Below, piece by piece: positions 1 through 8,431 of a stretch of 64,000 nucleotides of DNA. Positions within the stretch are counted from its first letter, which is position 1. Each line of letters opens with the position of its first letter. This DNA is from UBA5072 sp041737175. Lineage in GTDB: Bacteria; Bacteroidota; Bacteroidia; Bacteroidales; UBA10428. Where the stretch lies: the NCBI GenBank assembly GCA_041737175.1, contig JBGSSF010000030.1:1-64000 (forward strand). Reading direction: 5' to 3'. The position numbers and the translations under genes are program-made. The notes under the pieces are model-generated. The model did not search any database. It was not told the DNA's origin and was given only the letters and a program-made list of their open reading frames with translations.

Positions 1-97
1 GTTCGAGTTCTTTAACTTTACTTTTTTTAAAATCTTCGCTGAAACGACGATTAAAGAGAACTCGCTGATTTTGATCTAAAATTCCTACTTTTGACAT
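1..97 (-). CDS. Transposase N-terminus, cut by window edge
   Basis: Reading leftward from an ATG at 97, 32 codons are open to the window edge. The residues (start MSKVGILDQNQ, then FNRRFSEDFKKSKVKELE) resemble the first helix of helix-turn-helix transposase subunits (IS3-type OrfA) common in Bacteroidetes, which start with a basic 'FSxEFKxxKVxxxE' segment. The C-terminal part is outside the window, so neither the family nor intactness can be settled. It is divergent from the kdsC-like gene. Confidence 0.5.
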   Translation of the reverse strand, partial: MSKVGILDQNQRVLFNRRFSEDFKKSKVKELE

Positions 98-180
98 AAT
101 GTTAACCGTTTTTTTGGTCAACATATTTCAGGCATCGACAAAGGGCATGAGTTTGGGTGTGGCACACTCTCTACCCAAGA

Positions 181-230
181 CTCTTCACCCACTCATCACT
201 CATGACTCATCACTCATTACTCTTCACTAT
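181..230. repeat. Short tandem repeat, ACTCATC/ACTCATG type
   Basis: About seven imperfect copies of a 7-8 bp word (ACTCATC, ACTCATG, ACTCATT, ACTCTTC) lie in the 173 bp between the transposase start and the kdsC-like gene. There is no gene-like coding signal here. It is one of about ten short-word arrays in this window. Confidence 0.7.
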
Positions 231-270
231 TCCAAGAATTCATTATTTTTGTTTTTCCAATTTCTGAATA

Positions 271-792
271 ATGCCCGAAATCAAAAAGTTGCTGCATGGA
301 GTTAAGGCCTTTGCATTTGATGTGGATGGCGTATTTACCAATGGAGCAGTCATGTTGCATCCCGGTGGTGAATTCATCAGGATGATGAATATCAAAGATG
401 GTTTTGCCGTTCAGCACGCGGTCAAGATGGGTTATCCCATTGCCATAATCACGGGAGGCACTTCAAGAATGGTACGTAAAAGGTTCAAAAGTCTTGGGGT
501 TAAAGATATTTTCATGAAAAGCGCCAATAAGATCGCAGCCTTTGATACATTTTTGGCAAAATATCAACTTCAGCCGGCGGATATTTTATACATGGGTGAT
601 GATCTGCCCGATTACGAAGTCATGAAAAAGTCTGGTTTTCCGGCATGTCCCGCCGACGCTGCCGAAGAAATCAGGCACTTGTCATTTTATACTTCTCACA
701 GGAATGGCGGAGAGGGATGTGTGCGTGATGTAATTGAACAGGTCCTCCGTCTGCATGGAAAATGGATGAATGATTTTTCCTTTACATGGTAA
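271..792 (+). CDS. kdsC: KdsC-type HAD phosphatase (KDO-8-phosphate phosphatase)
   Basis: A 173-residue protein of the HAD superfamily C0 class, whose best-known member hydrolyses 3-deoxy-D-manno-octulosonate 8-phosphate in lipopolysaccharide inner-core synthesis. HAD motif I is FDVDGVFTNG with nucleophile Asp17 and acid/base Asp19. Motif II is IITGGTS (59-65), motif III is the Lys near 87, and motif IV is GDDLPD (109-114). The C-terminal GGEGCVRDV (147-154) matches the KdsC signature GGxGAVREV, and the size fits the family (about 170-190). The gene overlaps the next one by 7 nt, which suggests co-translation. The sequence cannot exclude a related substrate such as a sialic-acid-type sugar phosphate. 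Confidence 0.85.
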   Translation: MPEIKKLLHGVKAFAFDVDGVFTNGAVMLHPGGEFIRMMNIKDGFAVQHAVKMGYPIAIITGGTSRMVRKRFKSLGVKDIFMKSANKIAAFDTFLAKYQLQPADILYMGDDLPDYEVMKKSGFPACPADAAEEIRHLSFYTSHRNGGEGCVRDVIEQVLRLHGKWMNDFSFTW

Positions 793-1748
793 GGATGCTG
801 AATCATACTTTGGCCTTATTGAGGTTACTCCGGTGGCCTAACCTGCTGATAGTGGCTGCCAGCCAGGTGCTGGTAAGGCAATGCGTTTTGGTTCCGCTGC
901 TTAAAAAGGCGCATATGGAACCGCAACTTCCCACAGGGCTTTTCATACTTTTGGTTTTGGCAACTGTATGTATCACTGCGGGAGGGTATGCCATTAACGA
1001 CTATTTCGACCGTAAGCTGGATCGCGTGAATAAGCCACAATCACTGATCGTTGGCAGGTTGATTTATCCACGGCACGCCATGGCTTACCATTTGGTTTTC
1101 AGTATTATCGGAGTGATTCTGGGATGCTGGGTGGCATTCAGGTCAGAACAGTTGTACCTTGGCCTGGTTTTCTTTATAGTCAGCGGTTTGCTCTGGTTCT
1201 ATTCCACCACGTATAAACGCGAATTGATTCTGGGCAATATCATAGTGGCATTAATGACAGCCATGGTGCCTTTCCTGGTGCTTCTTTTTGAATTGCCCCT
1301 GTTGGCAAGTAATTATGGATCAGATGTTAATCCTCTAACAAAATATTTGCTGATTTGGGTGCTCGGTTTCTCCCTGTTTGCCTTCCTGCTCAATCTGACC
1401 AGAGAAATAGTCAAGGATGCCGAAGACTTCGAAGGTGATGAAGCCTATGGTAAGAGAACCATTCCGGTTGCCTGGGGGATGCCCGCTGCCCGCTGGATAA
1501 CCGCAGCCTTCATTCTTCTAACCATTGTTATGCTTTTGCTTGCCTGGATGCTGTTCATCCCCGATACCATTACCCTGTTGTACTTTTTGGTTGCACTTAT
1601 CATTCCGCTGTTGTATGTTTTATTTGTGCTGTTCAGGTATCGCGACAGAAATTCGTGGCATCGCGCCAGCTCAGTTTTGAAGCTTGTCATGCTGGCCGGA
1701 TTGGGCTATATGGTGGTTGTGAACCTTGTCATCCGTTCCATGTCATGA
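786..1748 (+). CDS. UbiA-family prenyltransferase
   Basis: A 320-residue polytopic inner-membrane protein with about eight hydrophobic spans. The first aspartate-rich motif is NDYFDRKLD (71-79), and the second, near residue 205, is REIVKDAEDFEGD. These bind the Mg-prenyl diphosphate. The family attaches isoprenoid chains to acceptors such as quinone head groups or glycerol phosphate. Bacteroidetes homologues of this length are often named geranylgeranylglycerol-phosphate geranylgeranyltransferase, but the acceptor cannot be read from sequence. It overlaps the kdsC-like gene by 7 nt and maf by 4 nt (ATGA), so the three genes form one translation-coupled unit. Confidence 0.8.
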   Translation: MVRMLNHTLALLRLLRWPNLLIVAASQVLVRQCVLVPLLKKAHMEPQLPTGLFILLVLATVCITAGGYAINDYFDRKLDRVNKPQSLIVGRLIYPRHAMAYHLVFSIIGVILGCWVAFRSEQLYLGLVFFIVSGLLWFYSTTYKRELILGNIIVALMTAMVPFLVLLFELPLLASNYGSDVNPLTKYLLIWVLGFSLFAFLLNLTREIVKDAEDFEGDEAYGKRTIPVAWGMPAARWITAAFILLTIVMLLLAWMLFIPDTITLLYFLVALIIPLLYVLFVLFRYRDRNSWHRASSVLKLVMLAGLGYMVVVNLVIRSMS

Positions 1749-2356
1749 CAACCCCGGAAGTGCTGAACAAACTGAACGCCTGTGATATAATCCTGGCATC
1801 TAAATCACCGCGAAGGCAGCAACTTCTGAAAGAAATCGGCTTGAATTTCAGGATTGTCAACCATCTTGAAATGGATGAAGTTTATCCCGCAGTATTAAAG
1901 GCAGAAGAGATTCCGGTTTACCTTGCAAAAGCCAAGGCAGCCTTCTATGAATCCCTGATCGGTCCCGAAACCATACTGATCACTGCAGATACCATTGTAT
2001 GGCTTGAAAGTGAGGTTATCAGCAAGCCGGTTGATTACGAAGATGCTGTGAACATGCTGATGAAGCTTTCAGGTAACATGCATGAGGTTTTTACAGGTGT
2101 CTGCATTAAAAGCATTGACAGGGAAACCGTATTCCATGCCAGTTCAAAGGTTTTTTTCCGAAAGCTGGGAGAGGAAGAGATCCGGTTTTATGTTGATAAA
2201 TACAAACCTTATGACAAGGCCGGCGCATATGGCGTGCAGGAGTGGATAGGATATGTCGGCGTAGAAAGAATCGAAGGATCCTATTTTAATGTGATGGGAC
2301 TTCCGGTACAGAGGCTTTATTGTGAACTGGTTAAGATGATTGAAGATAAGATCTAA
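1745..2356 (+). CDS. maf: Maf-family nucleotide pyrophosphatase
   Basis: A 203-residue protein starting at the ATG that overlaps the upstream stop (ATGA). A longer in-frame reading begins at 1655 but would lie inside the UbiA gene and has no Maf homology. The signature ASKSPRRQQLL (18-28) marks the nucleotide-binding loop, and the metal/catalytic region follows as TADTIVWL with SKPVD. Maf proteins hydrolyse non-canonical or modified NTPs to NMP plus PPi; the YhdE subgroup prefers dTTP/UTP. The last codons and the stop are already part of an AAGATCT tandem repeat, so the C-terminus may have been trimmed or extended by repeat change. Confidence 0.9.
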   Translation: MTTPEVLNKLNACDIILASKSPRRQQLLKEIGLNFRIVNHLEMDEVYPAVLKAEEIPVYLAKAKAAFYESLIGPETILITADTIVWLESEVISKPVDYEDAVNMLMKLSGNMHEVFTGVCIKSIDRETVFHASSKVFFRKLGEEEIRFYVDKYKPYDKAGAYGVQEWIGYVGVERIEGSYFNVMGLPVQRLYCELVKMIEDKI

Positions 2357-2408
2357 GATCTAAGATCTAAGATCTAAGATTCAAGATTGAAGATTCAAGA
2401 TTGAAGAA
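2345..2408. repeat. AAGATCT / AAGATTC tandem repeat
   Basis: Four copies of the 7-mer AAGATCT are followed by AAGATTC and AAGATTG variants. The array begins inside the last codons of maf, includes its stop codon, and runs to within 20 nt of the next start. Confidence 0.85.
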
Positions 2409-2425
2409 ACTAAACCGTATAATTC

Positions 2426-4579
2426 ATGAAGTATTTGCTGTGGTTGCTGATGTGTGCCAATGTACTAGTTGATATTCGTGCCGGTGAAGGAATGTGGAAT
2501 CTTCTGCTGCTCGATAGTCTGAATTACAAAGATATGCAGGAAAAGGGCCTGCGGCTGAGCCCCGAAGAAATATACAGCATCAATCAGGCAAGCCTCAAGG
2601 ATGCGGTTGTCATTTTTGGCGGAGGATGCACAGGAGAGGTAATATCGCCCGATGGACTTTTAATCACAAATCATCACTGTGGTTATGGCAGGATACAATC
2701 CCACAGCACTGTGGAGAAAAATCACCTGGCCGATGGTTTCTGGGCCGGATCGAAATCCGAAGAACTTGCTAATCCTGGATTGTCAGTCACTTTTCTGGTA
2801 CGAATCGAGAACGTAACCACAAAGGTTTTGTCCGGCATACCCGATACCCTTTCAGAAGAGGATAGAAGCGTACAGGTGGTTGCCAGGCTTTCCCGATTGC
2901 AGAAGGATGCCATTGCTGGCACGCATTTCGAATCGGAAATCAAATCATTTTATTTTGGCAGGGAGTATTACCTTTTTGTTTACGAGGTATTCCATGATGT
3001 GCGTCTTGTGGGGGCTCCGCCTGAAGCCATAGGCAGGTTCGGGGGTGATACCGATAACTGGATCTGGCCCCGCCACACCGGTGATTTTTCCCTGTTTCGG
3101 ATATATGCTGACAAAGATAATAACCCCGCTCCTTATTCACCTGATAACGTTCCGTATAAGCCCAAAAAACATCTCAAAATTTCTGTTAACGGGGTAAAGG
3201 AAGGAGATTTCACCATGGTTTTGGGCTATCCCGGCAGGACCGATGAATATTTGACTTCAGATGCCTTGCGGATGATTTCCCAAAAATCATTGCCTGCTAA
3301 AATTGAAATGAGAACTTTGCGCCTGAATGCGTTGGAAGATGAAATGGCAAAAGGCCCCGAGGAACGTCTGAGATACTCAGGCCGTTATGTGGGTGCCAGC
3401 AATGCCTGGAAAAAGTGGATAGGCGTTACCAAAGGGGTGGAACGTACAGATGCAGTCAGGAAAAAAGAGCTTCTTGAGGACAGTTTTGATGCCTGGGCAG
3501 ACGATCTACCAATGGATACCGCCGGGTATTCTGCATTGATGGATGAATTTGAGAAAATCTATACCATGTATGAGCCTTTGTATGTCACGAATGATCTGGG
3601 AAATGAATTAATGAATTCTGTGGAGGTTTTCAGTTTGGTTAACCGTGCACAGACAGATTATTATTCCCTTCCCGATTCATCGGAACAGCATAAAAAAGCA
3701 GCCCTGCAAAAAATGAAACAAAGGGGAACAGGTTTTTTCGCGTCCGAGGCTTTGACCATTGATCAGCGCATATTACCATCCCTGCTGGCCATTTATGCCG
3801 GGAATACGCTGCCTCAATACCATCCTGAATTCTTTGACCGGATCAGCTCGGACTTTGGCGGGAATTACCAGGCATTTATCGAAAATGTCTTTAATCAGAG
3901 TGTTTTCACCGATAGTATAAAGTATCTGAGGCTTCTTGATAAGTCCCCGGAGAATATTCGTAAAAAGTTAATTACGGATCCGCTCGTCATAATGCACCGT
4001 GATTTCAGCAGGACCATGGCGATTGATGTTTACAGAAAAACAGACAGTCTGAACCGGGAACTGAACCGGCTGTACCGTAAGTATTTGTCCGGCATGATGG
4101 CCATGAATCCCTCACGGATCCTGTATCCTGACGCCAATTTTACCATGCGCCTGGCCTATGGAAGGGTAGAGGGATACGAACCATCGGATGCCATTCATTA
4201 CATGCACTACACAACACTTGACGGAATAATGGAAAAAGAGGACCCTCAGGTTGCCGACTACCTGGTCCCGGAGAAATTAAAGGAGGTATACAGCAACCGT
4301 GATTTTGGTGCCTATACCATGGGTGACAAGGTCCCGGTATGCTTCATCGCATCCAACCATACCTCCGGTGGTAACTCGGGAAGCCCGGTGCTCAACGCTG
4401 AGGGGAATCTGATAGGAATCAATTTCGACCGCAACTGGGAGGGCACGGTAAGTGATTATGCCTATGACCCATCCATCTGTCGCAACATTTCTCTGGATAT
4501 CCGGTATGTGCTTTTTGTCATCGATAAAGTGGCGGATGCAGACTGGATATTGGATGAATTAACCCTGATAAAAAATTAG
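2426..4579 (+). CDS. S46 dipeptidyl-peptidase, DPP11-like (Asp/Glu-specific)
   Basis: A 717-residue secreted or periplasmic serine peptidase that removes dipeptides from peptide N-termini. A signal peptide covers residues 1-19. The chymotrypsin-type triad is visible: TNHHCGY with His83/84, the DTDNWIWPRHTGDFS segment holding the Asp, and GGNSGSP with Ser651. Eighteen residues after the serine comes Arg669 (GINFDRNWEG). In the family, Arg here (Arg673 of Porphyromonas DPP11) gives acidic P1 preference while Gly gives DPP7-type hydrophobic preference, so I infer a DPP11-like enzyme. Length matches the family (about 700-720). It ends 3 nt before the ABM gene. Confidence 0.88.
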   Translation: MKYLLWLLMCANVLVDIRAGEGMWNLLLLDSLNYKDMQEKGLRLSPEEIYSINQASLKDAVVIFGGGCTGEVISPDGLLITNHHCGYGRIQSHSTVEKNHLADGFWAGSKSEELANPGLSVTFLVRIENVTTKVLSGIPDTLSEEDRSVQVVARLSRLQKDAIAGTHFESEIKSFYFGREYYLFVYEVFHDVRLVGAPPEAIGRFGGDTDNWIWPRHTGDFSLFRIYADKDNNPAPYSPDNVPYKPKKHLKISVNGVKEGDFTMVLGYPGRTDEYLTSDALRMISQKSLPAKIEMRTLRLNALEDEMAKGPEERLRYSGRYVGASNAWKKWIGVTKGVERTDAVRKKELLEDSFDAWADDLPMDTAGYSALMDEFEKIYTMYEPLYVTNDLGNELMNSVEVFSLVNRAQTDYYSLPDSSEQHKKAALQKMKQRGTGFFASEALTIDQRILPSLLAIYAGNTLPQYHPEFFDRISSDFGGNYQAFIENVFNQSVFTDSIKYLRLLDKSPENIRKKLITDPLVIMHRDFSRTMAIDVYRKTDSLNRELNRLYRKYLSGMMAMNPSRILYPDANFTMRLAYGRVEGYEPSDAIHYMHYTTLDGIMEKEDPQVADYLVPEKLKEVYSNRDFGAYTMGDKVPVCFIASNHTSGGNSGSPVLNAEGNLIGINFDRNWEGTVSDYAYDPSICRNISLDIRYVLFVIDKVADADWILDELTLIKN

Positions 4580-4582
4580 TCT

Positions 4583-4891
4583 ATGATCGTAACCTTGGTT
4601 CATGTATGGGTCAAAGAACCCTTTGTTGATGCTTTTGTGGCAGCGACTATGGAGAACCGGAAGAATTCGGTGAAAGAACCGGGAAACCTTCGGTTCGATA
4701 TACTTCGTGATGCCGGGAATCCGGCCAAGTTCGTTTTTTATGAAGCTTTTGAGTCGGAGGAAGCAGTTGCAGCGCATAAAGAAACCGCACATTATCACAT
4801 GTGGCGTGATACGGTGGCTGACTGGATGGCTCAGCCCAGGCGCGGTGAAAAACACATCGTTGTTTCTCCGCTTGAAAAATCCCAATGGTAA
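4583..4891 (+). CDS. Small ABM-domain (LsrG-like) protein
   Basis: A 102-residue single-domain ferredoxin-like alpha/beta barrel protein of the antibiotic-biosynthesis-monooxygenase family. It starts VTLVHVWVKEPFVDAF and carries the typical central FYEAFESEEAVAAHKET and a HYHMWRDTV helix. Family members act as quinol monooxygenases or as the LsrG isomerase. The gene overlaps the alcohol dehydrogenase gene by 7 nt, a pairing also seen in other bacteria, so the two probably act on one small carbonyl compound. The substrate is unknown. Confidence 0.75.
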   Translation: MIVTLVHVWVKEPFVDAFVAATMENRKNSVKEPGNLRFDILRDAGNPAKFVFYEAFESEEAVAAHKETAHYHMWRDTVADWMAQPRRGEKHIVVSPLEKSQW

Positions 4892-6057
4892 GTCAATTCA
4901 ATCTGATCCGTACACCCAGGATCCTGTTCGGTAAGGGACAGACAGAGGGACTTCCCGGCCTGCTTAAAACCCTGGGCCGGCATATCCTGATTATTACCGG
5001 CGGACATTCACATAAGCTTTATCCTGTTCTGGGCAGGACATATCTTCTACTTGAGAATGAAGGGTTTTCATTACATTTCGACAGGATTGAAAAAGAGCCC
5101 TCACCTTCTGACATTGACCGGATTGTGAAGCGTTACCGATCCATCAACCTGGATTTGGTCATTGCCATTGGCGGAGGCAGTGTGGTTGATGCCGGCAAGG
5201 CTGTTTCGGCCATGTTGCCGATTGACGAGACCGTCAGGAATTACCTGGAAGGAGTGGGAACCCAGGCGCATCCCGGAATAAAAAAGTTTTTTGTTGCCAT
5301 ACCTACCACCTCCGGAACAGGGAGTGAAGCCACTGCCAATGCGGTGCTTTCAGAAACAGGCGCGCAGGGATACAAGCGTTCGCTACGTCACGAAAACCTG
5401 GTGCCCGATATAGCGCTTGTTGATCCTGAACTTACCCTGGCCTGCCCTCCCGGCATAACCGCCTCAAGCGGAATGGATGCCTTCACCCAACTTATGGAAT
5501 CCTACCTGTCGGTTAAATCCGCTCCGGTTACCGATGCGCTGGCCCTTGAAGGGATCAAGATGGTCCATTCAAATCTGATAAAAGCCGTGACGAGCGGCGA
5601 CGATATCGGGGCCAGATCAGGCATGGCGTATGCATCTCTGTTGTCGGGCATAACCTTGGCAAATGCCGGATTGGGACTGATACATGGGTACGCTTCATCC
5701 GTGGGTGGTTTTTTTCAGGTTCCCCATGGTGTAATTTGCGGTACCATGATGGGCGTGGTGAACCGGCACAATATCAAATCTCTTCTGCGACAGGATGAGA
5801 TCACACAGGCGCATGAAAAATACGGTTCACTGGGTACCCTGTTATCCGGAAGGCATGATAAGAATCTTCGGTGGCATATGAAATTTGTTGCTGATTATAT
5901 TGACGAACTTACAGAAAGTCTGAATATCCAACGCCTGGGTGAGTTTGGAATTAATCCTGCCGATCTGGAAAAAATCGCTGGAAATACGGATCATAAGGCC
6001 AACCCTGTGAAATTTGAAGAGGAAGAGCTGGTGGAGATGTTGAGGGAGAGGTTGTAG
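4885..6057 (+). CDS. Iron-type (group III) alcohol dehydrogenase
   Basis: A 390-residue NAD(P)H-dependent alcohol dehydrogenase or aldehyde reductase. The nucleotide-binding GGGSVVDAGKA is at 97-106 and PTTSGTGSEAT at 140-150. Metal ligands expected from FucO are Asp, His, His, His. Here Asp198, His267 and His281 are present with the usual 14-residue spacing between the last two, but the second ligand position is Gln202 (GMDAFTQ) instead of His. The catalytic-site His of FucO four residues after the first of the pair is Ser. This suggests altered metal choice or substrate. It is translation-coupled to the ABM protein upstream. Confidence 0.85.
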   Translation: MVSQFNLIRTPRILFGKGQTEGLPGLLKTLGRHILIITGGHSHKLYPVLGRTYLLLENEGFSLHFDRIEKEPSPSDIDRIVKRYRSINLDLVIAIGGGSVVDAGKAVSAMLPIDETVRNYLEGVGTQAHPGIKKFFVAIPTTSGTGSEATANAVLSETGAQGYKRSLRHENLVPDIALVDPELTLACPPGITASSGMDAFTQLMESYLSVKSAPVTDALALEGIKMVHSNLIKAVTSGDDIGARSGMAYASLLSGITLANAGLGLIHGYASSVGGFFQVPHGVICGTMMGVVNRHNIKSLLRQDEITQAHEKYGSLGTLLSGRHDKNLRWHMKFVADYIDELTESLNIQRLGEFGINPADLEKIAGNTDHKANPVKFEEEELVEMLRERL

Positions 6058-6065
6058 GAAGAATT

Positions 6066-6131
6066 AGGGGGACAAGGGGACAAGGGGACAAGGGGACAAG
6101 GGGACAAGGGGACAAGGGGACAAGGGGACAT
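6066..6131. repeat. GGGGACAA tandem repeat between convergent genes
   Basis: About eight perfect copies of the 8-mer GGGGACAA fill almost the entire 76-bp space between the convergent alcohol dehydrogenase and GH26 genes. No terminator hairpin is visible besides it. Confidence 0.9.
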
Positions 6132-6133
6132 TG

Positions 6134-7312
6134 CTACTCCGATAAATAAATATTCTTAAGATCCCGCTCAAAAATCGTAAACGTATCCTGCTCAAAAACC
6201 AGGAAATCAGCTGCGCTTTTTTGTCCGGGGAACGGCGTAAAGTAATGTTTCCGGTTACTGTTGCGCCACACCATGAGATAAGAAATATTTCGCGCCAATG
6301 AATCTTCCCGGATGGGCTTGAGTAAAAACTGCGTCCACCAGTTCCTTACCGGGATACCTTCAAACCCGCATTCCGTGAGCGCAGCAAGTTTCTTTCTCTG
6401 GTTGGCCATGGTGACAAGCATTCTGAGTTGATTTATTCCATTCGATATGGATATCCCTGTCTGGAAATCCCAGTAATTCTCGCATCCGAGGATATCCACC
6501 CATGCGTCTCCGGGATACCTTTCAAGGTATTGTTCCTGTGAATCAAACATATCGGTGGAATAGGTATACAAAAGGTTATGCACGTGCAGCGAGTCGCGCA
6601 GGTAACTCACCGTAAAACGCCATAATTGTATGTATTCATCTGCTGTGCAATGTCCCTTTCCCCACCAGAACCAGTTGCCGTTGTTTTCCTGGAAAGGCCT
6701 GAATATGACAGGCACCTGGACACCCCATGCGTTTCTTAACTGGCTGAAGAACGTGGCAATTCTCTGTAATTCAAGCTTATATTGCAGATGCAAATTACTG
6801 TCGGGCAAGATATACCTGACGGCCTGGGTCACATCCCAGGCTGTTCCGCCGGTCAATGGGTTGTTCAGGTGCCAGGTGACTGTGTTAACAGCACCCCGGT
6901 CAAAAGCCCCGATCATTCTTTGCTGAATGCTGTCCAGGGATATGCTGTCGATGTTTGCACCTGCGGCGTTTCCTGCAATTTCCCATCCGTAAAGGGCAGG
7001 GTGAGTTCCTGTGATTTCCTTCACATCGGACTTTCCTGCCTGGTTTTTCCAATCGACTCCTGATATTGTGGCATCCTGTTGACCGAATAAAACTCCCCTG
7101 CCCTGAAGTTTTTTCAGATTGATCCAGAGGGCTTTGGTTTCTTCAGTCAATAATGAATCTACCGGCTTTTCCCTTGGGGCAGTATGGGTAACGATATCAG
7201 CAGGTATAGCATTGGTTTCCCGATGATTTGACCGGCATGAAAATAATAGCAGAAAAGCAACTGCCGGATAGCAAATCAACCGGAAGCAATGCCTGATCAT
7301 TATTTTAAGCAT
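6134..7312 (-). CDS. GH26 beta-mannanase lipoprotein
   Basis: A 392-residue exported lipoprotein: a hydrophobic segment ending LLLFSC gives the acylated Cys26. The catalytic domain follows from about residue 55. The acid/base motif is RPFQENNGNWFWWG with Glu209, and the nucleophile is Glu314 in ALTECGF, the standard GH26 pair, so it should cleave beta-1,4-mannan at the cell surface or in the periplasm. The residue before the acid/base is Gln208, where most GH26 enzymes have His. The gene overlaps hisE by 8 nt and so lies at the end of the his operon, which is unusual. Other mannan genes (2-epimerase, GH130) are 40 kb away in this window. Confidence 0.88.
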   Translation of the reverse strand: MLKIMIRHCFRLICYPAVAFLLLFSCRSNHRETNAIPADIVTHTAPREKPVDSLLTEETKALWINLKKLQGRGVLFGQQDATISGVDWKNQAGKSDVKEITGTHPALYGWEIAGNAAGANIDSISLDSIQQRMIGAFDRGAVNTVTWHLNNPLTGGTAWDVTQAVRYILPDSNLHLQYKLELQRIATFFSQLRNAWGVQVPVIFRPFQENNGNWFWWGKGHCTADEYIQLWRFTVSYLRDSLHVHNLLYTYSTDMFDSQEQYLERYPGDAWVDILGCENYWDFQTGISISNGINQLRMLVTMANQRKKLAALTECGFEGIPVRNWWTQFLLKPIREDSLARNISYLMVWRNSNRKHYFTPFPGQKSAADFLVFEQDTFTIFERDLKNIYLSE

Positions 7313-7601
7313 GATGTCTCTCCTTTAAGACTTCAATCACATCCTCAATCCGGCTGCCTTTGGCTGTCAGCAATACCAGTAAGTGATATAAAAGATCCGC
7401 CGATTCATTGAGGAACAGGGCCCTGTTATCGTCCTTGGCTTCGATGATTAATTCAACAGCTTCTTCCCCGACCTTTTGGGCAATTTTATTGATACCCTGA
7501 CTGAAAAGGTTGGTTGTATAGGATCTCTCAGGCATTTCATTCCTGCGGCTATCAATAATGTCCTGCAGGGTGATAAGAAAATCAATACTTTTTTCAGACA
7601 T
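7305..7601 (-). CDS. hisE: Phosphoribosyl-ATP pyrophosphatase (HisE only)
   Basis: A 98-residue protein covering just the HisE half of the bifunctional HisIE found in most Bacteroidetes. It hydrolyses PR-ATP to PR-AMP, step 2 of histidine synthesis. The helical core INKIAQKVGEEAVELIIEA with metal-binding Glu residues and ESADLLYHLLVLL is intact. No PR-AMP cyclohydrolase (HisI) domain precedes it: only 72 bp, filled by a CTAAAC-type repeat, separate it from hisF, and no hisI is seen elsewhere in the window. It overlaps the GH26 gene by 8 nt. Confidence 0.9.
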   Translation of the reverse strand: MSEKSIDFLITLQDIIDSRRNEMPERSYTTNLFSQGINKIAQKVGEEAVELIIEAKDDNRALFLNESADLLYHLLVLLTAKGSRIEDVIEVLKERHHA

Positions 7602-7610
7602 ACAATAGAT

Positions 7611-7657
7611 GTTTAGGGGTTTAGCGGTTTAGGGGTTGAGCTGTTTAGCTGTTTAGG
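7611..7657. repeat. GTTTAGG/GTTTAGC short repeat
   Basis: Six or seven imperfect copies of the word GTTTAGG/GGTTTAGC/TGTTTAGC fill the hisF-hisE gap, exactly where the HisI half of a HisIE gene would be expected. Confidence 0.75.
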
Positions 7658-7673
7658 AGATTGGCAAATTTAA

Positions 7674-8429
7674 TTATAAACGGACCGGTATGTTGCGATC
7701 CCTTAAGTAATATTTTAGCTGGGGCACGGTTACTTCATTAAAATGAAAGATACTTGCTGCCAGTCCGGCATCTGCTTTCCCATTGGTGAACACCTCGGCA
7801 AAGTGCTCCATATTGCCGGCGCCGCCTGATGCAATCACCGGGATGGAAAGGGAGTCTGATAACCTTGCCAGTGCCTCGCAGGCAAAGCCGTTTTTGGTTC
7901 CGTCATGGTTCATCGACGTAAACAGGATTTCTCCTGCGCCGCGATCTTCACACTCCCTGGCCCAGGAAAACAATTCTTTTTCAGTGGGTATTCTGCCCCC
8001 ATTGATATAGGCAGTCCATTTACCCCCTTCTTCCCTGGCATCAATGGCCACCACTACAAACTGACTTCCAAAGTTCAGCGCCATCCGGTCAATAAGCTCC
8101 GGTGTGCGGATAGCTGCGGTGTTGAGCGATACCTTGTCGGCTCCTGCGGCAAGCAGCGCTTCGATATCGGTGAGCGCGCCTATTCCACCGCCCACTGTAA
8201 AAGGGATATTTAAATGAACGGCAATGCGTTTAACGAGCTGCACGAAAGTTTTCCGGCCTTCATGACTGGCTGTGATATCGAGGAACACAAGTTCATCGGC
8301 ACCCTGTTCGGCATAGGCAGCGCCCATTTCCACGGGATCACCCACTTCACGGATGTTGACAAAATTGATTCCTTTGACAGTCTGCCCGTTACGGACATCA
8401 AGGCAGGGTATGATTCGCTTGGCAAGCAT
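7674..8429 (-). CDS. hisF: Imidazole glycerol phosphate synthase cyclase subunit
   Basis: A 251-residue TIM barrel that uses ammonia from HisH to convert PRFAR to imidazole-glycerol phosphate and AICAR. The catalytic aspartates are Asp11 in IIPCLDV and the Asp near 130 in VVVAIDA. The two phosphate-binding turns are FTVGGGIG and IASGGAG. Length equals the family norm. It is fifth-step machinery with hisH and hisA upstream in the same operon, but separated from hisA by a 143-nt repeat-rich spacer. Confidence 0.96.
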   Translation of the reverse strand: MLAKRIIPCLDVRNGQTVKGINFVNIREVGDPVEMGAAYAEQGADELVFLDITASHEGRKTFVQLVKRIAVHLNIPFTVGGGIGALTDIEALLAAGADKVSLNTAAIRTPELIDRMALNFGSQFVVVAIDAREEGGKWTAYINGGRIPTEKELFSWARECEDRGAGEILFTSMNHDGTKNGFACEALARLSDSLSIPVIASGGAGNMEHFAEVFTNGKADAGLAASIFHFNEVTVPQLKYYLRDRNIPVRL

Positions 8430-8431
8430 GG

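Noticed and set aside
99..305. Plus-strand ORF of 68 codons before the kdsC-like gene
   Set aside because: Most of it translates the ACTCATC repeat and it runs into the kdsC-like gene in another frame. No family resemblance.
6066..6131. Possible CRISPR array
   Set aside because: Units are 8 bp and directly adjacent, with no spacers and no cas genes in the window.
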